DNA of 64,000 bases from Leptasterias polaris. Lineage: Eukaryota; Echinodermata; Asteroidea; Forcipulatida; Asteriidae. Numbering within the stretch: position 1 is the stretch's first letter; every line of letters begins with the position of its first letter. The notes under the pieces were generated by a model. The model was not told the DNA's origin. It did not search any database and saw nothing but the letters and a program-made list of their open reading frames with translations. This document shows, in pieces, positions 12,698-26,887 of the stretch. Both the position numbers and the translations under genes were made by a program. The stretch is from the NCBI GenBank assembly GCA_037783415.1, contig JAZGTN010000117.1:1178001-1242000 (forward strand), written 5' to 3'.

Positions 12698-12699
12698 AA

Positions 12700-13172
12700 A
12701 CTTTGACATTGCAACCGCAAATTAAAATAATTTTAAGATAACCAGAAACCGAGCTCTTGGAAAAACCACATGTCACTATTACTTATTAGGAGCGCAGTCA
12801 TCCCACGAAACAAAGTTGTTTTTAAATGTTTCCGTTCTAGCTCATTAATCCAATACATGTATTAGACTAAAACTTCTGGAAAATGATTTTCGCCACAACA
12901 ACAAACAAACTGAAGATCAAGACTCTCGAGAGTTTGTGTCTGCTCAAGTATGTTTTTATTCTAAAATAACAACAGCGATTTCTCAAACGTTTATTGAGCT
13001 GTTTATTCTGTTTGCTTAAATTTGAAACATTTTGTTTCAGTAAAGGAATGATTCATTCAATACGATTTTCCTAAATGTTTATTTGATTGAGTGATTTTAA
13101 GCGAATGTGTCCTCGGCCAGAAGCTTTGGTTATCTTTTAAGGTTTCTGCTATGGTGAGCTTAAATAGGTCAC
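12700..13172. other. Non-coding interval
   Basis: AT-rich sequence between the CAA/CAG tract and the frame at 13173. Nothing recognised. Confidence 0.5.
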
Positions 13173-13565
13173 ATGCTCTCAAAACTGTCTACGAGAGAAT
13201 TGACATTTCCCAGCACGTGTGTGTACAATCTTAGTGTGAACTTAGCCATCAGGTGGTGCAGATATGTACACATGAATGACTTAAAGATTGAGTGTAGCCG
13301 GACTGGCGCGGGATACATACTGATTACACAAAATTTGAAATCAACGTTCATGGTTAGTCAACACATTAAGCTAAGCATCTCCCAGCCTGGCTATGTTTCA
13401 TTGAGTTTGCATGCCGTAGATCCACAGTTGTATAGACCCTTTGGCGACTTTGTCGATGAAATGAAACTGGCTGCCCCTCATTGCAATAGGGCGGGAACTG
13501 TATATCCTTACGCGCCTTACAGACTGTTGACTGAATTCACAATTCCACGTACAACTTTTGAATGA
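13173..13565 (+). CDS. Uncharacterised 130-residue open frame (weak)
   Basis: A plus-strand frame of 130 codons in a GC-richer patch, starting at ATG 13173. It includes segments such as SLHAVDPQLYRPFGDFVDEM. No conserved motif, signal peptide or membrane segment is recognised. The sequence is not low in complexity, which favours coding. The absence of poly(A) or splice evidence and of any known family keeps confidence low. Confidence 0.2.
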   Translation: MLSKLSTRELTFPSTCVYNLSVNLAIRWCRYVHMNDLKIECSRTGAGYILITQNLKSTFMVSQHIKLSISQPGYVSLSLHAVDPQLYRPFGDFVDEMKLAAPHCNRAGTVYPYAPYRLLTEFTIPRTTFE

Positions 13566-16500
13566 AAATTACACTCCCTTAAAATAATCATAATGTTACT
13601 TTTCTTAGCATCTCCAAACTTATTTTGTCCTTCAATGAAATGTTCCAAATTCTTCCGATCATAAGGAAATGACCGCAATACCACTAAATTTCAAAAAAGT
13701 GGTTAACATATTTTATTGGCTAAAGCGAATATTTTCCCAAAATGCAATGGAAACGTCTCTATTTGGCTACGGAACAAAAATAAAAAAATTGTAAGAACAA
13801 TAGTAAAAGTACTTATTAAAAGCGGTGGTAAACAAACACGCAAATAAATTATTCCCCAAAAGGCACAACTGGGTATAAATGAACGACGCCACGAAAAGGG
13901 GAAAGCCATAACTTGACAATACGTTGTGGTATTTCACTTCTTAGAACAATGACATTTCTAGGCTTGAGTTGCTTCACTGTTAGAATCAAAAGTTGTTTGT
14001 TTAGGTTTGGAAAACACGGTCAAGATCTCACACGCAATGTTGACTGTGTCTGGCACAAATATTTCGCCAGCCCCGACCAATGACATCAACATTGGCTCTG
14101 TTTAAAACCCTGACATGACATTACCATAAATTTAAATCAACCGTTTTGTTGCAGCCCGAAAAAAAATTATTTTCGCAGTCACACTTGATGCTATTTACAC
14201 ATTATCATCCATCAGCGCTACGTCAATAAAGATATACATGAACACATTATACAAGATCACATCGAAACTGGGGCTGGGCAATATGGCCGCCATCAAAAAC
14301 TTCGACATTGTTGACAGAAATACAGACCATTAAAATGGTTAAAGTTTACGGCGCGGAAAATAATAACATAATGGTGAAAACTGACACCCAAACTGGCTAA
14401 TGTTGCTTCGTGTTCGTTTAATAACCTTTACTGCCGGTAAAAATTCCAATAGAATGGGACTGTTATAGATTTAGAAAATTGAATAAAGGAGTAACTAGCT
14501 CCCAATCGAATAGACTCAGTCTTCTGGGAATGATAAGTGGTAACACTCGCACTTTCCGTTGCCTCATGATTTGAGAAAAGATACAGAGATGTACACAATT
14601 TGCGGGAATAATAATTATAACACCTTAATTCTGATAAAACATAACAACTGCTAACATCACTGACTCTTGGCTTCATTTTTGAAATCTCTCCTTAGTATGA
14701 CTCTCTGTAAGTCGTTGTCATATCCGCTCAGATCTCGACCTTAATCGTGTCTTATTCATAATTTTAATTCAAATGCAACTGATTAGGTGTAATACAGACA
14801 TTTCATCACACAAAAACTGTGTCTCCGATAAAAACACATAAAATTAAATCGAGGCTGGTGTCTCCATCCGGTGCGGCTATCAGCCAAAAGATTGCATAAG
14901 GACAAAAGGTAAACGATGGTAAACTATTGTGTAGTGCAGCCAAACGGACACGTAGCTAGAGGGTCAGCAAGCTATAGCAAAGCATGTCAGCTCCATGATT
15001 GCACTGTTTCAAAAATTCCCTTTAACAAAACCCCAACCCCTATTTCCGAGTACATCGAGTGCTTCCCCCTCCTTCTTTCATTAACACCCAGCCTACTCTC
15101 TCTTCACACTCTTGTCAAAGCAATCTCTTTACGCAGGATATCCGCTGACTAGATGAAGTATAAATTGGGAGTTTTGTCTTTGGTTAACGCCTTCAAAAAA
15201 CTGCCCGGGGCTTTTTGGCGTTATTCTCTTAAAATATCAATCCCATCCGGTGAATAGAGGGACCATGTTACTAAAAACACGCAAGCTTTGCACTTATTTG
15301 TCTTAAGGCGGTATCTGAAATGCTAACTTATTTTTTCCTCAAACCCATTTAAATCCAAAGGAGGAATTTAAACTTGGCTCGTCTGTATAGGAGATGCCGA
15401 GTTAACGGTGTGTGAATAAGTCAGTTAAAATGAGTTCATCTCAACTCCCAATATGATCATATTAATTCATTGCCATTATAGTGTTGACATTCAGCCGCTT
15501 GTTTGTGTCTTTTGTACTATTTTGTCTAAATGTAACGCTAAATACGGCTTGGTACTTGGATAACATCTGTAACTGAGACACATCATTTATTCGTTACTTA
15601 GTGTTTCAACAACTTTTTACCAAACTTTTTGTCTAAGCCTACAGGTTTTTCAGTCCTTATTATTATTTAGTTAATAATGAGAACAATCTACTTATCAGAC
15701 AAAGGTACTTTTCATGTAAGTTTAAACTCCTTAAAACATATGCACTGTCAATCTTGTATTGACTTGATTTGTTTCACTGCTTTCAACACGGAGAAATAGT
15801 TAACATTTACACAAATGCCCTCTAAGCAAACCCAACCAGGCCGAATGTCTCTCATCAACTATACGTCTGACTGCAAAACTTCTCAAGCAAACCCATAACG
15901 GAGCCAATTTGTTACCACAAATACATGTACATCCCGGAGTTGATGTACTTATTTCCAGATATAAAAACTTAAAGGTAAACAGAACATCGAGGGATCTTTG
16001 TGGATGCCATCATCTTTGACCAATTGGCTTAACGCAACATGGCGGCGTTTGTCACTCATGCGCAGTGTCGAAGACCTTTAACCTTTCTGTAATCCGTTTC
16101 ACTGGCAATGCAATGATCCTTATTAAAACTTACAGCGTAAGATTTTTTGTTAGTCCATTACTAACTTGTAATACTTTGTAATAGGAAATGTGGCTTTATG
16201 CAGGGCGTCCAAAGCAAAAGCGTGAGACTGGGGCGACGGAATGGTGCGCTTGCTACAATTACCCCGAAAGATTAATTATTGTAAAGAATAATATTGTCCC
16301 ATTTTAACAGTGGCGCCCCCGCTCAGAAACCTTGCCACCCATCTTCGAGAGAAAAGCACAAATGAATGGTATGATACATTAAATAGCCCCCCCCCCCCCC
16401 CCACTGTGTCTTTGCCCTATTTGCCCCTCCCCCATGAAAATGTCTGGTTGCACTGCAGTTTAATTAGTTTACAATACGATAATTGAACAAATTATAATAC

Positions 16501-17667
16501 TATTTACCCGCAATTGTGCATCATTCTATAGAAATGACAATGGAATAAAATCCCCTCCGTATTAAGCATAATACCATCACCATCACACGCCTCACTATTA
16601 TTTTTCACAAATATTTTTATTACAGAAACAGCCAAGTTTACGCTCTTTCGTTTCCTTGTCGAGAATTTGGGTCCGGGTAAGTTAAGAGAGTTCTAGTGTG
16701 TTCATTTGCCATTCCCTACCGTCCCTCTTTGACTAAGAACGCCCTGTTCCACACATCCCTTGGTCTCACGCAGCTTTGATGTGACAGACACAACGAGCGG
16801 GGCCAGTAGTCAGTTCCGGTCCGTCTAAACTCGTCAAACTCCACACGGAACACAAGGGTGTAACACCAAGAAATCAGCAAGGGATGTATCGCATGACTTC
16901 GCGCCAAAATATTCCCAATCAATCAAAACCGTCCATTTTGACGCGGATTAGCTAGCGATTGGCTATCAGTCCAACATTAATTAATTGATGTCATCAATTT
17001 TACAAGGTACCTCAAATTACTCACATTAATAATTAGGAGAGCAGACTGGGAGTCAAATAATCAGGTTCAAATTCATATCAAAATGAGTTGCCAGCATCGC
17101 ACATGACGGAACATAATGCAATGTAGGGCAACCAGATATTATTGGGCAGGATGTAGTTCCTTGAATTAGAGTGTAGGTAATTTTAGTTCATATCTGTGTA
17201 ACTGGGCCTACACTCATCGCTTGAATTTGGTCGAATCATGGAAACCTTCAAAACTTTATACACAACTAACTGGTTTTGAGGATTTGAAGAGTCTGACATG
17301 ATTAAAACATAATGAAACTATTAAATGACCCTTACATCAGGGAAGTAGTTCAACTGGCAAAGTGTCCACATGTACAGTCATTAAGCCCATATTCATGGGG
17401 TGTCTTCAGAGCTAGCCTGCAATTGGTTGTGAATACTTCAATGACAGGCCTATTGGTCTAGTTCTTCAGTGCAAGGTGTTAATCCTTACGTGCTTTCTGT
17501 TGTGACAGAAAAAGACCAACCATGGAAACTGCTGTGATGCGTCAGAACGGGGCCTGCAGAGTAGCCTTGAATGTACCAAATCCGGAGAGGTTTAAATAGT
17601 GACTTAGCAAAGGTATACACCCAAGCAAAGAAGTCATCTTGTGTTTCTTATCAACGCTATATCCAAC
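13566..17667. other. Non-coding interval
   Basis: No gene recognised. It contains a C16 run (16387-16402) and scattered short frames on both strands without recognisable motifs. Confidence 0.45.
16387..16402 (+). repeat. C16 homopolymer
   Basis: Sixteen consecutive C, one of nine G/C runs of 11 or more bases in the window. Confidence 0.95.
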
Positions 17668-17705
17668 CATGGAGGAAGAAATTCTTCTAATTTTCTTCCT
17701 CCATG
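17668..17705. repeat. 14-bp inverted repeat beginning CATGGAGGAAG
   Basis: CATGGAGGAAGAAA (17668-17681) is perfectly inverted at 17692-17705 with a 10-base loop. A second inverted repeat follows at 17759-17785. Together they suggest a small palindromic transposon remnant. Confidence 0.75.
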
Positions 17706-17758
17706 ATCCAACCAAATCGTGGCTTGATGTACGGTGGTTTAGTCTTGACAATGAACAT

Positions 17759-17785
17759 GGTTAACCCATGGAGGTAGGGTTAACC
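17759..17785. repeat. 9-bp inverted repeat GGTTAACCC
   Basis: GGTTAACCC (17759-17767) and GGGTTAACC (17777-17785) flank nine bases. The left arm's last base begins a CATGGAGGTA motif (17767-17776). It may be part of the same remnant as 17668-17705. Confidence 0.65.
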
Positions 17786-18152
17786 GGTTATGAATATGGT
17801 GGTTAACACAATAGTGTATCATTATTTGTAATGTAATTGGTAGACCGGCGATTCAAGCTTATTTTGGGCAAAGAACATGACTGGTAGTGTATGAAGATCA
17901 TGGTAGCCAGAGGGCATTGTGTTCAACTTGTCTGGTTCTCCGGATCGTGTAAGCTAGTCGGCCCTCGCAATTACATTCAACGAAGCTACCAAGCGACTAT
18001 TACACGAGTCTAAAATCGTCTGGTGCCTATTGGTCGTCTTCATGCTCAATTTCCCTTTGAGGATTTGGTGAAAACAGACGATGAAATCAACAGGATGAGT
18101 CTTCAGTCTCACAGATATGAGGACCAACGAGAGATGATAGTCGTCTCTATGA

Positions 18153-18204
18153 TGACGTCATGTTCACCTGCCATACACTACATGATCCAACCACCGTGAC
18201 GTCA
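18153..18204. promoter_or_regulatory. Two CRE-like palindromes (TGACGTCA)
   Basis: Exact TGACGTCA occurs at 18153-18160 and 18197-18204, 44 bases apart. This is the consensus site of CREB/ATF bZIP factors. There is no adjacent gene to which they can be tied. Confidence 0.3.
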
Positions 18205-18407
18205 TGTCATGTGATGAATAACTCCAACTCTGTATACAAAACGTAAACAATGTTTAATGTCGAACTGTTTCAGTTTCAATACTAGACTCAAGTTTACTCG
18301 GGTCAGGGGTACTAAATTAAATCATGAAAGGCATTGAAGGTTATTGACCTCCATTTATCGCAATCGTCATAACGCACACGCTCTACATTTACCGTAAAAC
18401 ACGACGT

Positions 18408-18417
18408 GTCACGTGAT
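18408..18417. promoter_or_regulatory. Extended E-box GTCACGTGAT
   Basis: CACGTG with flanks close to the GTCACGTGAC site used by MiT/TFE and USF bHLH-zip factors. A single motif match, with no gene attached. Confidence 0.2.
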
Positions 18418-21400
18418 GTGAAATGTTCAAGTTCAGGAGTTTTTACTTTCCCTTCACTTCTTTACCATACGTGTCGCTGTATCGCTCCTTAATTGACAAT
18501 GTTATCAGAAATTGCGCCGTTAGACTGTATACTAATTAAATTTTCCGTACGTTATGGGGTCAGATTATTTTATTTTGCTGCCTCGGTTTATTGGAATATA
18601 GGAAAAATACAGTGGTAATATTTTCCATTATTCTTAAAATCAGGTCGATCTGCAAATCAAAGTACTTTGTGTCAACGCCATGTCACCTACGTAGGTATGC
18701 CGTGACGCATGACGCGCAGTCAACGCGAACCGTGATATGTGAGCATTCCTCCCGTCAGCTTTATCGTCACCGCTCTGATGTCCATCTACACCAAGAGGTG
18801 TGACATGTTCACTGGTTCAGAACCAATCCACCACCGACCTTGCGTGAAGACCGAGGGGAAATGATTTTCACAGGTTTTTGTCACGATTTTGGACAGTGCA
18901 TTAGGGTCGAGGAGACTTCATCTCTATCACAACCCTTAAAAATATGAGTTAAAAAGCATCCGAACTTCAGACAAAATCTGTCATCCAGTTAATATAATTA
19001 CAAAAATATATTAGGCCTATATTCTGTCATAAGTTTAGACTTGCGCACAAGTGACAATAGTATTGTGATAAGTTTGAACCTGCTCCCTTTTATCGGGAGC
19101 CAAATGCAAAAGAGCAATAGTGTAGTGGTGTCGTTTGATTTTTAGCTGAAGTCGCCAATTGTATTTGTATTGAGTGTATACTTTTCTTGTTAAATATATT
19201 GCATTTTTATGATGACGAATAAATAACAAAAATAATAAGTAGTAATAAAAGCAGACCAGCCGAGCTCCATTTGTTTGTGTGTCAGGAAATAAGGAAACAA
19301 ATTAATGTCAAAGAAGGGGGCGGGGTTGCTTTGAATTTGCCGCCCCTTTCTGCTTTTCCTTTTAATACTAAATTAAGCGAAAATCAAGCGAAATCTAGAA
19401 TCTCTCCCCGTTGCTGCGTCATCTGTTATCTCATACAATTCAGCCAATCAAAGTCCACTCATCAGTACACAACAAATATTGCTCTCTGAAGATAAGAACA
19501 AACAGATGCCACCTTCCAAATGTCAGGTTCATTAATTAACACTTGTCGTGTAATCATCCCTTTGACACTCTACTTAAGCCAGCCAACCCGTTCCCATCAA
19601 AGGCGTCTCTCAAGTTCAACTGGAATGAGAGCTGACAAAACTAACACTACAGAGAGAATTCTGGATTTACATGGCTTATACACATACCAGGAATACTGGA
19701 TGAGCCTTGATTAAAGAGCAAACAAGTCACATGATGTGTCACCAGACTAGGCAGAGAGAATGAGGGAACGACGGCTTCAGTCCCACCCCTTTTTAGTTGT
19801 ACTTTCTACACATGGAGACTTAGGCCTAATACCACGCAGTTTGTCAGTAAGTGTCTCCTTTGACAATGTCATTTTAATTTTCGAACTCGGTTCAACACTG
19901 AACTATTACGAGGTGTCTAACATAAGATATATTTGCATATAAACTTACTGTCTCGATGGACGTAGTGAGTTTGACTAGTATGCATCTGATTTTTTTGCTG
20001 TGAATTATCAATTTCCCCAAATTACTACTCGTTTTCGACGACTTAATTGAGAACAGAATTCGATTTCACGGAGGTGAATAAGTGGCTAGAAACCACAACC
20101 ACAAAGAATAGAACTATACTTCCACCAGCCGTTCTTTCACACTCTCATTATTTCTCAACAGGTAATATCCTCTGCAGTGCAATTTCACAAACAGCACCAA
20201 TATTAGTTTTGATGGATATGACATTGGGGAAATTGTCACGACGGAGTAGATTAGTGGTGAGGTGATTACAGTTGAGTGCAGGTAATGACGGACATAAATA
20301 CCATCCAATATTTTCTTTTTTCATTTGTTTGTCTCGATTGCCTTGTTGAACCGCTGAGGTCGTAAGGAGTTGGTTACAGTTCCAGATTCGATTTAAAACA
20401 AACGACTCCTGGAGGAATTACAATAAAGACTTTTGTAGTTGACCGCTTCAGATGACCTTTGACCCTTTAATAGTCATCTAAGACGGTGAGCTATGAGGCT
20501 GGGAGATTAAATATTTGTCAAGGAAAGCAACTTGGATCCAAACACCACGATCTTGATCCAATCAAGATTTTGGACCTCCTGAGAAGAACAAACTTGAAAA
20601 AAAAGCACACAAGGTGCTAGCGGGGGGAATAGAGAGTCGAAAAGTACCCGGTAACCCGAGGAAACATCAATATACTAACTACTTACGTTATTTTAAAAAA
20701 ATGAAGAAATGCCTATACACAGCCGTGCATGGGTAAGATTTGCAACATAAAAAGTTATTATTTGACGAAGAGACAAATTTACATCAAGTTTAATTCTCAT
20801 ATTGTTCTGTGTAGAGACAGGTTATACATTTGATTTGTATCAACGATCTCAATATTGTGTATAATCGCCCGTCAATGAGGACTTTACCGCCCTCTATTGA
20901 CTCAACATTTCCTTTTCATCACACATAGTTTCCCTTGGCCTACTTGTTGTTAAAACAATACACATTATTCATCAAATTGTTATGACATGAACAGGTGCAC
21001 TAAAGAGACTTAAATGGAGTCGGAAAATGCCCACTATGCATCAAGGAAGCAGCAACTTTATTAATCAAACACGCTTTGTTTTCCTAATGCCTCATGACAA
21101 TATTTTCTTGGCAGAAGTTTCACGCGACTGCAGTCATAACATTTCCCCTTCCTCTACAACAAGAAGATTCAGTCCCTCACGCAATACAAAGTCACTGGAT
21201 GGCTCACGCATGACAATGTGCGTGCAACCATCTCAGTCGGGTTCCCTAAATACACAACAACAATAAATAAATAAATATAAAAACATTAATAAATACATGT
21301 AATTTTCATTCTATGAACGAAAGGGAACCATACTACTTTTCACTCTCAGTTTCAGACCCGAACAAGGTGATGAAGACTGAAATACTTCTTTATGAAACTG

Positions 21401-24400
21401 AACTAATACCTTTTTCTGACATTTCTTGAAGATTACGGTATACAGAATGTATATTGAGCAAGATACAATGCATTGAAGGCACTAATCACTTGACTAGACT
21501 CTTCATTATTTTCCTTGACAGCAAGACCTTGCCAAGAGTCTTTCAAAACTGTATGATTATCATTAACAATTAGTAAGAGATTTGGATTTTCATCCACTCT
21601 CCGTGGCACATGGCTTTTGTCAAACGGCTCACTAAACCAAACCATCCCCCGGATCTGATCAAAATTCACCCACAATTCAATTAAGGAAAACATGGTCCCT
21701 ATCCGGCGATTTCAGACACTTCATGCGGACTTCTTTAATTAGCCAAGCGTGCCATCTCTCTCGGTGTGGTTTGTAGCGGTGTTATGATTATTTGATTCAC
21801 TTAATGAAAAGGGGATGTAAAATCAAACCTTGTTTGGGTGCCTTCAATGAAGTTGATAAGGAAACTGGATCAGTGACATATTTGGAGGACTTTGTGGTTA
21901 TTGTGGGAAAATTTTGAAGGCCTTCGTGCTTTCGTGCAGAAACATTTCCCCTTTTAAAATGCCAAATAAAACAAATGTTTTGAAATAAAGTGCACAATTA
22001 ATCGGTAGGCCTAATCGTTTTATCCTCTCATGATAAATAAATTAGTGAAGAAGGTAAACTGTCCCACAACATCAACCTTTTGTACGGAAAACTTTTGGAT
22101 GAGACAGCACATCACTGTCCAACCAAGCCGCCGTGAATTTGTATACATTTACCGGTGGCCGGACTGAGCCTGCCCGCTGCTCACTCGAAGGACATGCACT
22201 ACACCCGCGGAGTTATTGAATGTTACCACGGAGTCAAAAAGGAAATATCACTCCACCGTTACGTTTGGTGGAAGGTCGCCCTTCTCAGACGGGGTTGAGT
22301 CTAAGACAACGAGGGGCGAATTCCCAAGACGCTTGGAAGGAACACAAAGTTAGCGAATTGCCCGTGGGTAGACAAGTCAAGCTTGGTGTCAGTCATTACA
22401 CGAAGGGTTCTACCTGTACTTTGGCTCCCTTGCTGAACGCTCTCTCCCAGAGGTAGCTTCAACTTTCACGGTCTTCACGAAGCTTTCAGTTCCATTCAGT
22501 ACACCCCTTATTTTATCTTAAATATAATCAGTGCATGGGGAATTTTTTTCAACTGTATCTTCACTGTTGTAATGGAATGGGAAATAAGTAAGACATCCAT
22601 GGCTTTCATATAATTCGTTTTTTTAATTGATCACTAGAATGAAACCAATCTTGGTCCATTTAAATTTATACTGTTAAATATACATACACTCGGTGGGTCA
22701 GTGTACCACACTTAAATAAGTACAGGGCCCGTGCTTGTTTTTTCGTCATCTCTGCAAGAAATGCTGGTTAATTTAATGAAATGATGTTAGCAAAGTATAA
22801 ATTAGTTCATCAATGCAAATCCTGCCAACAAAATACAGACTGATTATCAATGACTTTTTATTGCAAATTGTTGAGACCAAAACCAGTATGAAGTAATTTT
22901 TCAACAATCTATACATATCAATACAATGGGACCTGCCCATCCAGTCAACCAACAACTCCATACCTGTCCACAGCCCAAAACCCAATTACTAGAAACAAAT
23001 TGAGATATAAATCAACACAAATTATTCCTCACATTATCGCGGTTGTTCACCTTTCCATTTAATTTCATATTAATTCACAAGAACTTTAATCAAAACCAGA
23101 TTGTCCTGCAGTAATTTCAATTTGTGACTATTTGTTGGAACTGTAAGCGTGGTGCTGGATGCCAAACTGGTATTCATTAATCGTCATATTTTTTTACGAG
23201 CTCCAGCGGGCCCATACTCCCCAGAATTTAAACAAAACTGATTGAACAATTTGCGTACGGCTGAAATACTGAGAGTAAACTGCTGTGTAGTTTGGATGAA
23301 ATAGAACAGGCAACCACCACGATGCCGATTTTGACCTTTGACTCAATGCCACCGACGACACAACAGATTTTAAGTTTCTGATGTTGGCAAAATATAAAGA
23401 AATATAGGTTCATATTTTTTAACAATATAGAAGTTGACTTGTATGTGTGTGGTCGACATCTGACACAATTTATGATACGCAAGAGGGACGACAACGAATC
23501 TTGTATTTACACAGACACCGGTGTTCCTGACATATTACGCATAATTTGTCGACGATGTAACGACTGGTGTAAACAATCAAATAATAGAGCAAAACAAGAT
23601 ATTAAGAAAATAAACTAAATATAACCCCAAGCCTAATTAGAAAACAGATATGTACATGTATATGAAGACGTTATGTGACTTGTTGGCAGTTCCGGAGTAG
23701 TTACATTTTAATGCAACCATTCCGCTGACACAGAAACAAAATATTATTAAACCAATTAAATCAGAATTGAAAACTAAAAGTCTTATTTGTGTGAGACAAA
23801 ATATGTCTGGATTAATTGCTGGTGATTGGAAAATGGCAGAAACGGCACAATTTCTTAATCTTTAGTTTTGAAAATAATTTTCGAGTTTCTGTTTCTCTAC
23901 AATTTCTTTTCGGAATAGGGCCTAAAGAATCTTAATGACAGGATAAGGATGTTCAAATGGCAGAATTCACAAATGAATTGTAAAAGTAAGCAACGAAAAG
24001 GTAAATAAGGAAATCATTACTGAGTGAAAAATAACAATGAATGCCTTGTAATGTACTACACTGCGGTAGTCAGCTATCAGTTCGAGGATTCTGGGATAAA
24101 AACAAGATAAGAATGACGAAATATCTCAAGTCTGTTTACACTGCTGAGTTGATAGTGTCTCTTCTTGATAACAACCTGCCACCACATAAGATGACCTTAA
24201 GGCTCTGTGTAAACACGAAGCATCATGTGTGGCGCATATAACTTGGCCTAACCAGGACAATCTTTGATTTTGAAAGCATGGACCATCGAGAAAAGTGGGT
24301 TTGTGCTGAAAGCAAGGTGTTGATTCCAATAGACCATCCAGTGGACTGATTGACTGAGAAGGTCTGTCCTGCCCCAGAATCAACAAATTTCGTTGCTCTA

Positions 24401-26515
24401 TTTACATATTGATATCAACAAAACATTATAGTGAAATCAATCACATAGGGCCGATAAGAGCTCACGCTCAGTCTACATTTGAACTTATCCTTTATTAATA
24501 TTATTTGTTTTAAAAGACTTTTGATCAGTGTTTTAACATTCCTGTCTAACATTGAGCACTCAACAATTACTATCAAACTAGTATACAAATACCACAGCGA
24601 TCAAATTCACGTAGGGTAAACATTTACATTTTTAAAAATGCATTTCGGTTATATGGTCTATATAGTTGTAATGCTCTTTGAGTTCTTTTCCTTTGGTTCA
24701 TCCGATAAGGTTAAACTGCACCGGCCTCGAGACTAAAATCTGTCATGCCACAAGATCTCAAATGAAAAACTGTTGTATTTAGCTGTAGCACATAACCGAC
24801 TGAAATGTGCACGGGCTCGGACAGCTTTTTCAATGGACTTACGATACTCCAATCAGCTTGTCAGTTCTGTCCAACTATTTCTGCCACTAACGAAATGATG
24901 CAGTCCAGTATATCCAATACACTATTTTTATGCCACACGTTGATCATGCAACGGTGGATAAAACATGGGCAATACACTAGAACATACATCTTTTGGAGGG
25001 GAAACATTTAGTGTAAGAACATAGGAACGTTGATTAGAATCATGCTTTATCATCCTCCCGTGTGCTATAATTTGGCACTTTGCAGCTTTAGGTATGTTAA
25101 GGAAGAAAATAAGAGAAAATGTCCCAGATGAGCAAACAGACCAAGAAAAGACGAATTTGATGGCGACATGAATTAGCAAACAATACACCTGTTTTCCATC
25201 TTGACACATAAGTCTCATTTTCACTTGCCTTGAAATGACGACTGAATATTTCCAGAGCACTAAAACTAAATAATGGTCACACGACTGCTCAAAGTATCCG
25301 GCTCAGCTTGAAAACACACATGGCAAGGCCGTGCGATACAGAAGTGAGGTTTTTAAGACGCGTCAAAAGACATGGTGCGTTTTATTCTCAGTGACACATA
25401 CTGCATGCAAGGCAGCACTTTGTGAGGTCATGATGACGTGACAAAGGATAGATTATGTGCTGCACCTGTTAACATTTTCCCCCCCAGAAATTATGTCTTC
25501 TCTTGACCAGGGTCACCATGCAAAAAATAGTAAAAGTACCAAAATATATCGATGGGTAGATACGAAATAAGATACAAGTATATATGATCAATGACTAGTT
25601 AATTCCATTTCCAACACGATCTAACACACAAGCCTCCATGAAAGGATAAACAAGGGGTGGGTAAACGAGAGTGCAAAGTGTCGCGATTAAACGAACTATG
25701 TGTCCATGCTGAATGCTTCCGAAATTATGGAAATGGGTTTAATTTAATCACAGATTGTCATCTTAAAGGAATCTTAAGTGTGACCATGGAATGACGGTGA
25801 CATGGTATAAATAAAATAGTTTGGATACGACTACTTGAAGGACAACACCATTTATTGGCAATTCTCTCTGCGATCTGGACATCGTTTATACTCAAGGATG
25901 TACCGCATCATGGATCACATTGCACGTCGTTCAATCATTTCATCAGATACCGGTACTGGATTAACGAAAACACACAGATTAAAGAGAAAACAATGGTAAC
26001 GATAATACTTGCAATTCAAAGATTGTGTGCAGAAATTGAAACTATCATAAAATGTCCTTTAAACTTGTGTAAATAACAAACCGTGGAATGAGCATGACTG
26101 AGACACATGCGAAAGGTTCGACAAGAAAAGCTGGGTCCAGGAAAACAACCTCAGTCTAAATATTGCTGACATGTGGCTGAAACAAATTGGACTTTAAATA
26201 AGGCCAACCAAATGGAGTATAACCTGTAATATGTAGCTACATGCATACCATGCATTCTAAATCAGTCACGTAGGTAGACTGTATAAAGACGCATAACTGT
26301 CATTTGACCCAAATATCTTGTCATTTTTAAGAGGTATTTTCTTACAATCAGAACTAGTTTACAGATCATCTAAAATCAGCCAATACTTGCCGAATTCGGG
26401 TCAATATTGTGAAGTGAAAATAAAAGTTGTGCACTTTTAGTAGCTATTAAAGGAGAAAAGAACCTTACAAAGATGGTGTACCAAGCGACGGGTGAGATAA
26501 ACGAGGGTCTCTGTT

Positions 26516-26523
26516 TTACTTGT
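26516..26523 (+). repeat. Left target-site duplication of the SINE
   Basis: TTACTTGT, repeated exactly at 26888-26895, bounds the SINE. Confidence 0.8.
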
Positions 26524-26887
26524 AGCGTATCGTGGCCGAGTGGTTAAGAGCATCTGATTCAAGTTCTGGTGGTTTAATCATCGGGGTGTGGGTTCGAGTC
26601 CCGGTCATGACGCTTGTGTCCTTGAGCAAGACACTTTACTATAATTGCTTCTCTTCACCCAGGGGTATAAATGGGTACCTGCAAGGGTAGAGGTTGAAAT
26701 TGTGTTTGAAAAAAACCCTTCGGAGCACTACGGCAGCACAGGGTTGTATACTCCCAGGGAGCTGAGAAAGATTAAAGGAATGCTATTGGCCCAATGACCA
26801 GGGCACTAATGTAAAGCGCATTGAGACGTTACATTGTATTGTGAAATGCGCTATATAAGAACTAGTTATTATTATTATATTATTATA
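26524..26887 (+). mobile_element. Full-length SINE with tRNA-Leu(CAA)-like head
   Basis: The head has a polymerase III A box (GTGGCCGAGTGGTTAAG), an anticodon-arm stretch TTCAAGTTCTGG matching tRNA-Leu(CAA), and a B box (GGGTTCGAGTCCC). It ends with ACGCT, which pairs with the first five bases AGCGT. A central segment, GTCCTTGAGCAAGACACTTT, resembles a domain shared by many metazoan SINEs. The tail, from AATGTAAAGCGCATTGAGAC to GCGCTATATAAGAACTAG, ends in TTA/TTAT repeats. The element is flanked by the 8-bp duplication TTACTTGT (26516-26523 and 26888-26895), which marks a complete insertion. The partner LINE is presumably one sharing the tail. Confidence 0.9.

Larger units (their letters stand above)
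17786..26515. other. Long non-coding interval
   Basis: No gene recognised. It holds two CRE-like octamers and a CACGTG site (18153-18417), three TAGGCCTA octamers (19012, 19821, 22006) and a GC-richer patch at 22110-22460 with a 78-codon plus-strand frame of unknown nature. Other open frames look random. Confidence 0.45.

Noticed and set aside
26524..26615. A functional tRNA-Leu gene
   Set aside because: The acceptor stem pairs only in its outer five bases, the arms are imperfect, and the sequence continues into a SINE body with flanking duplications.
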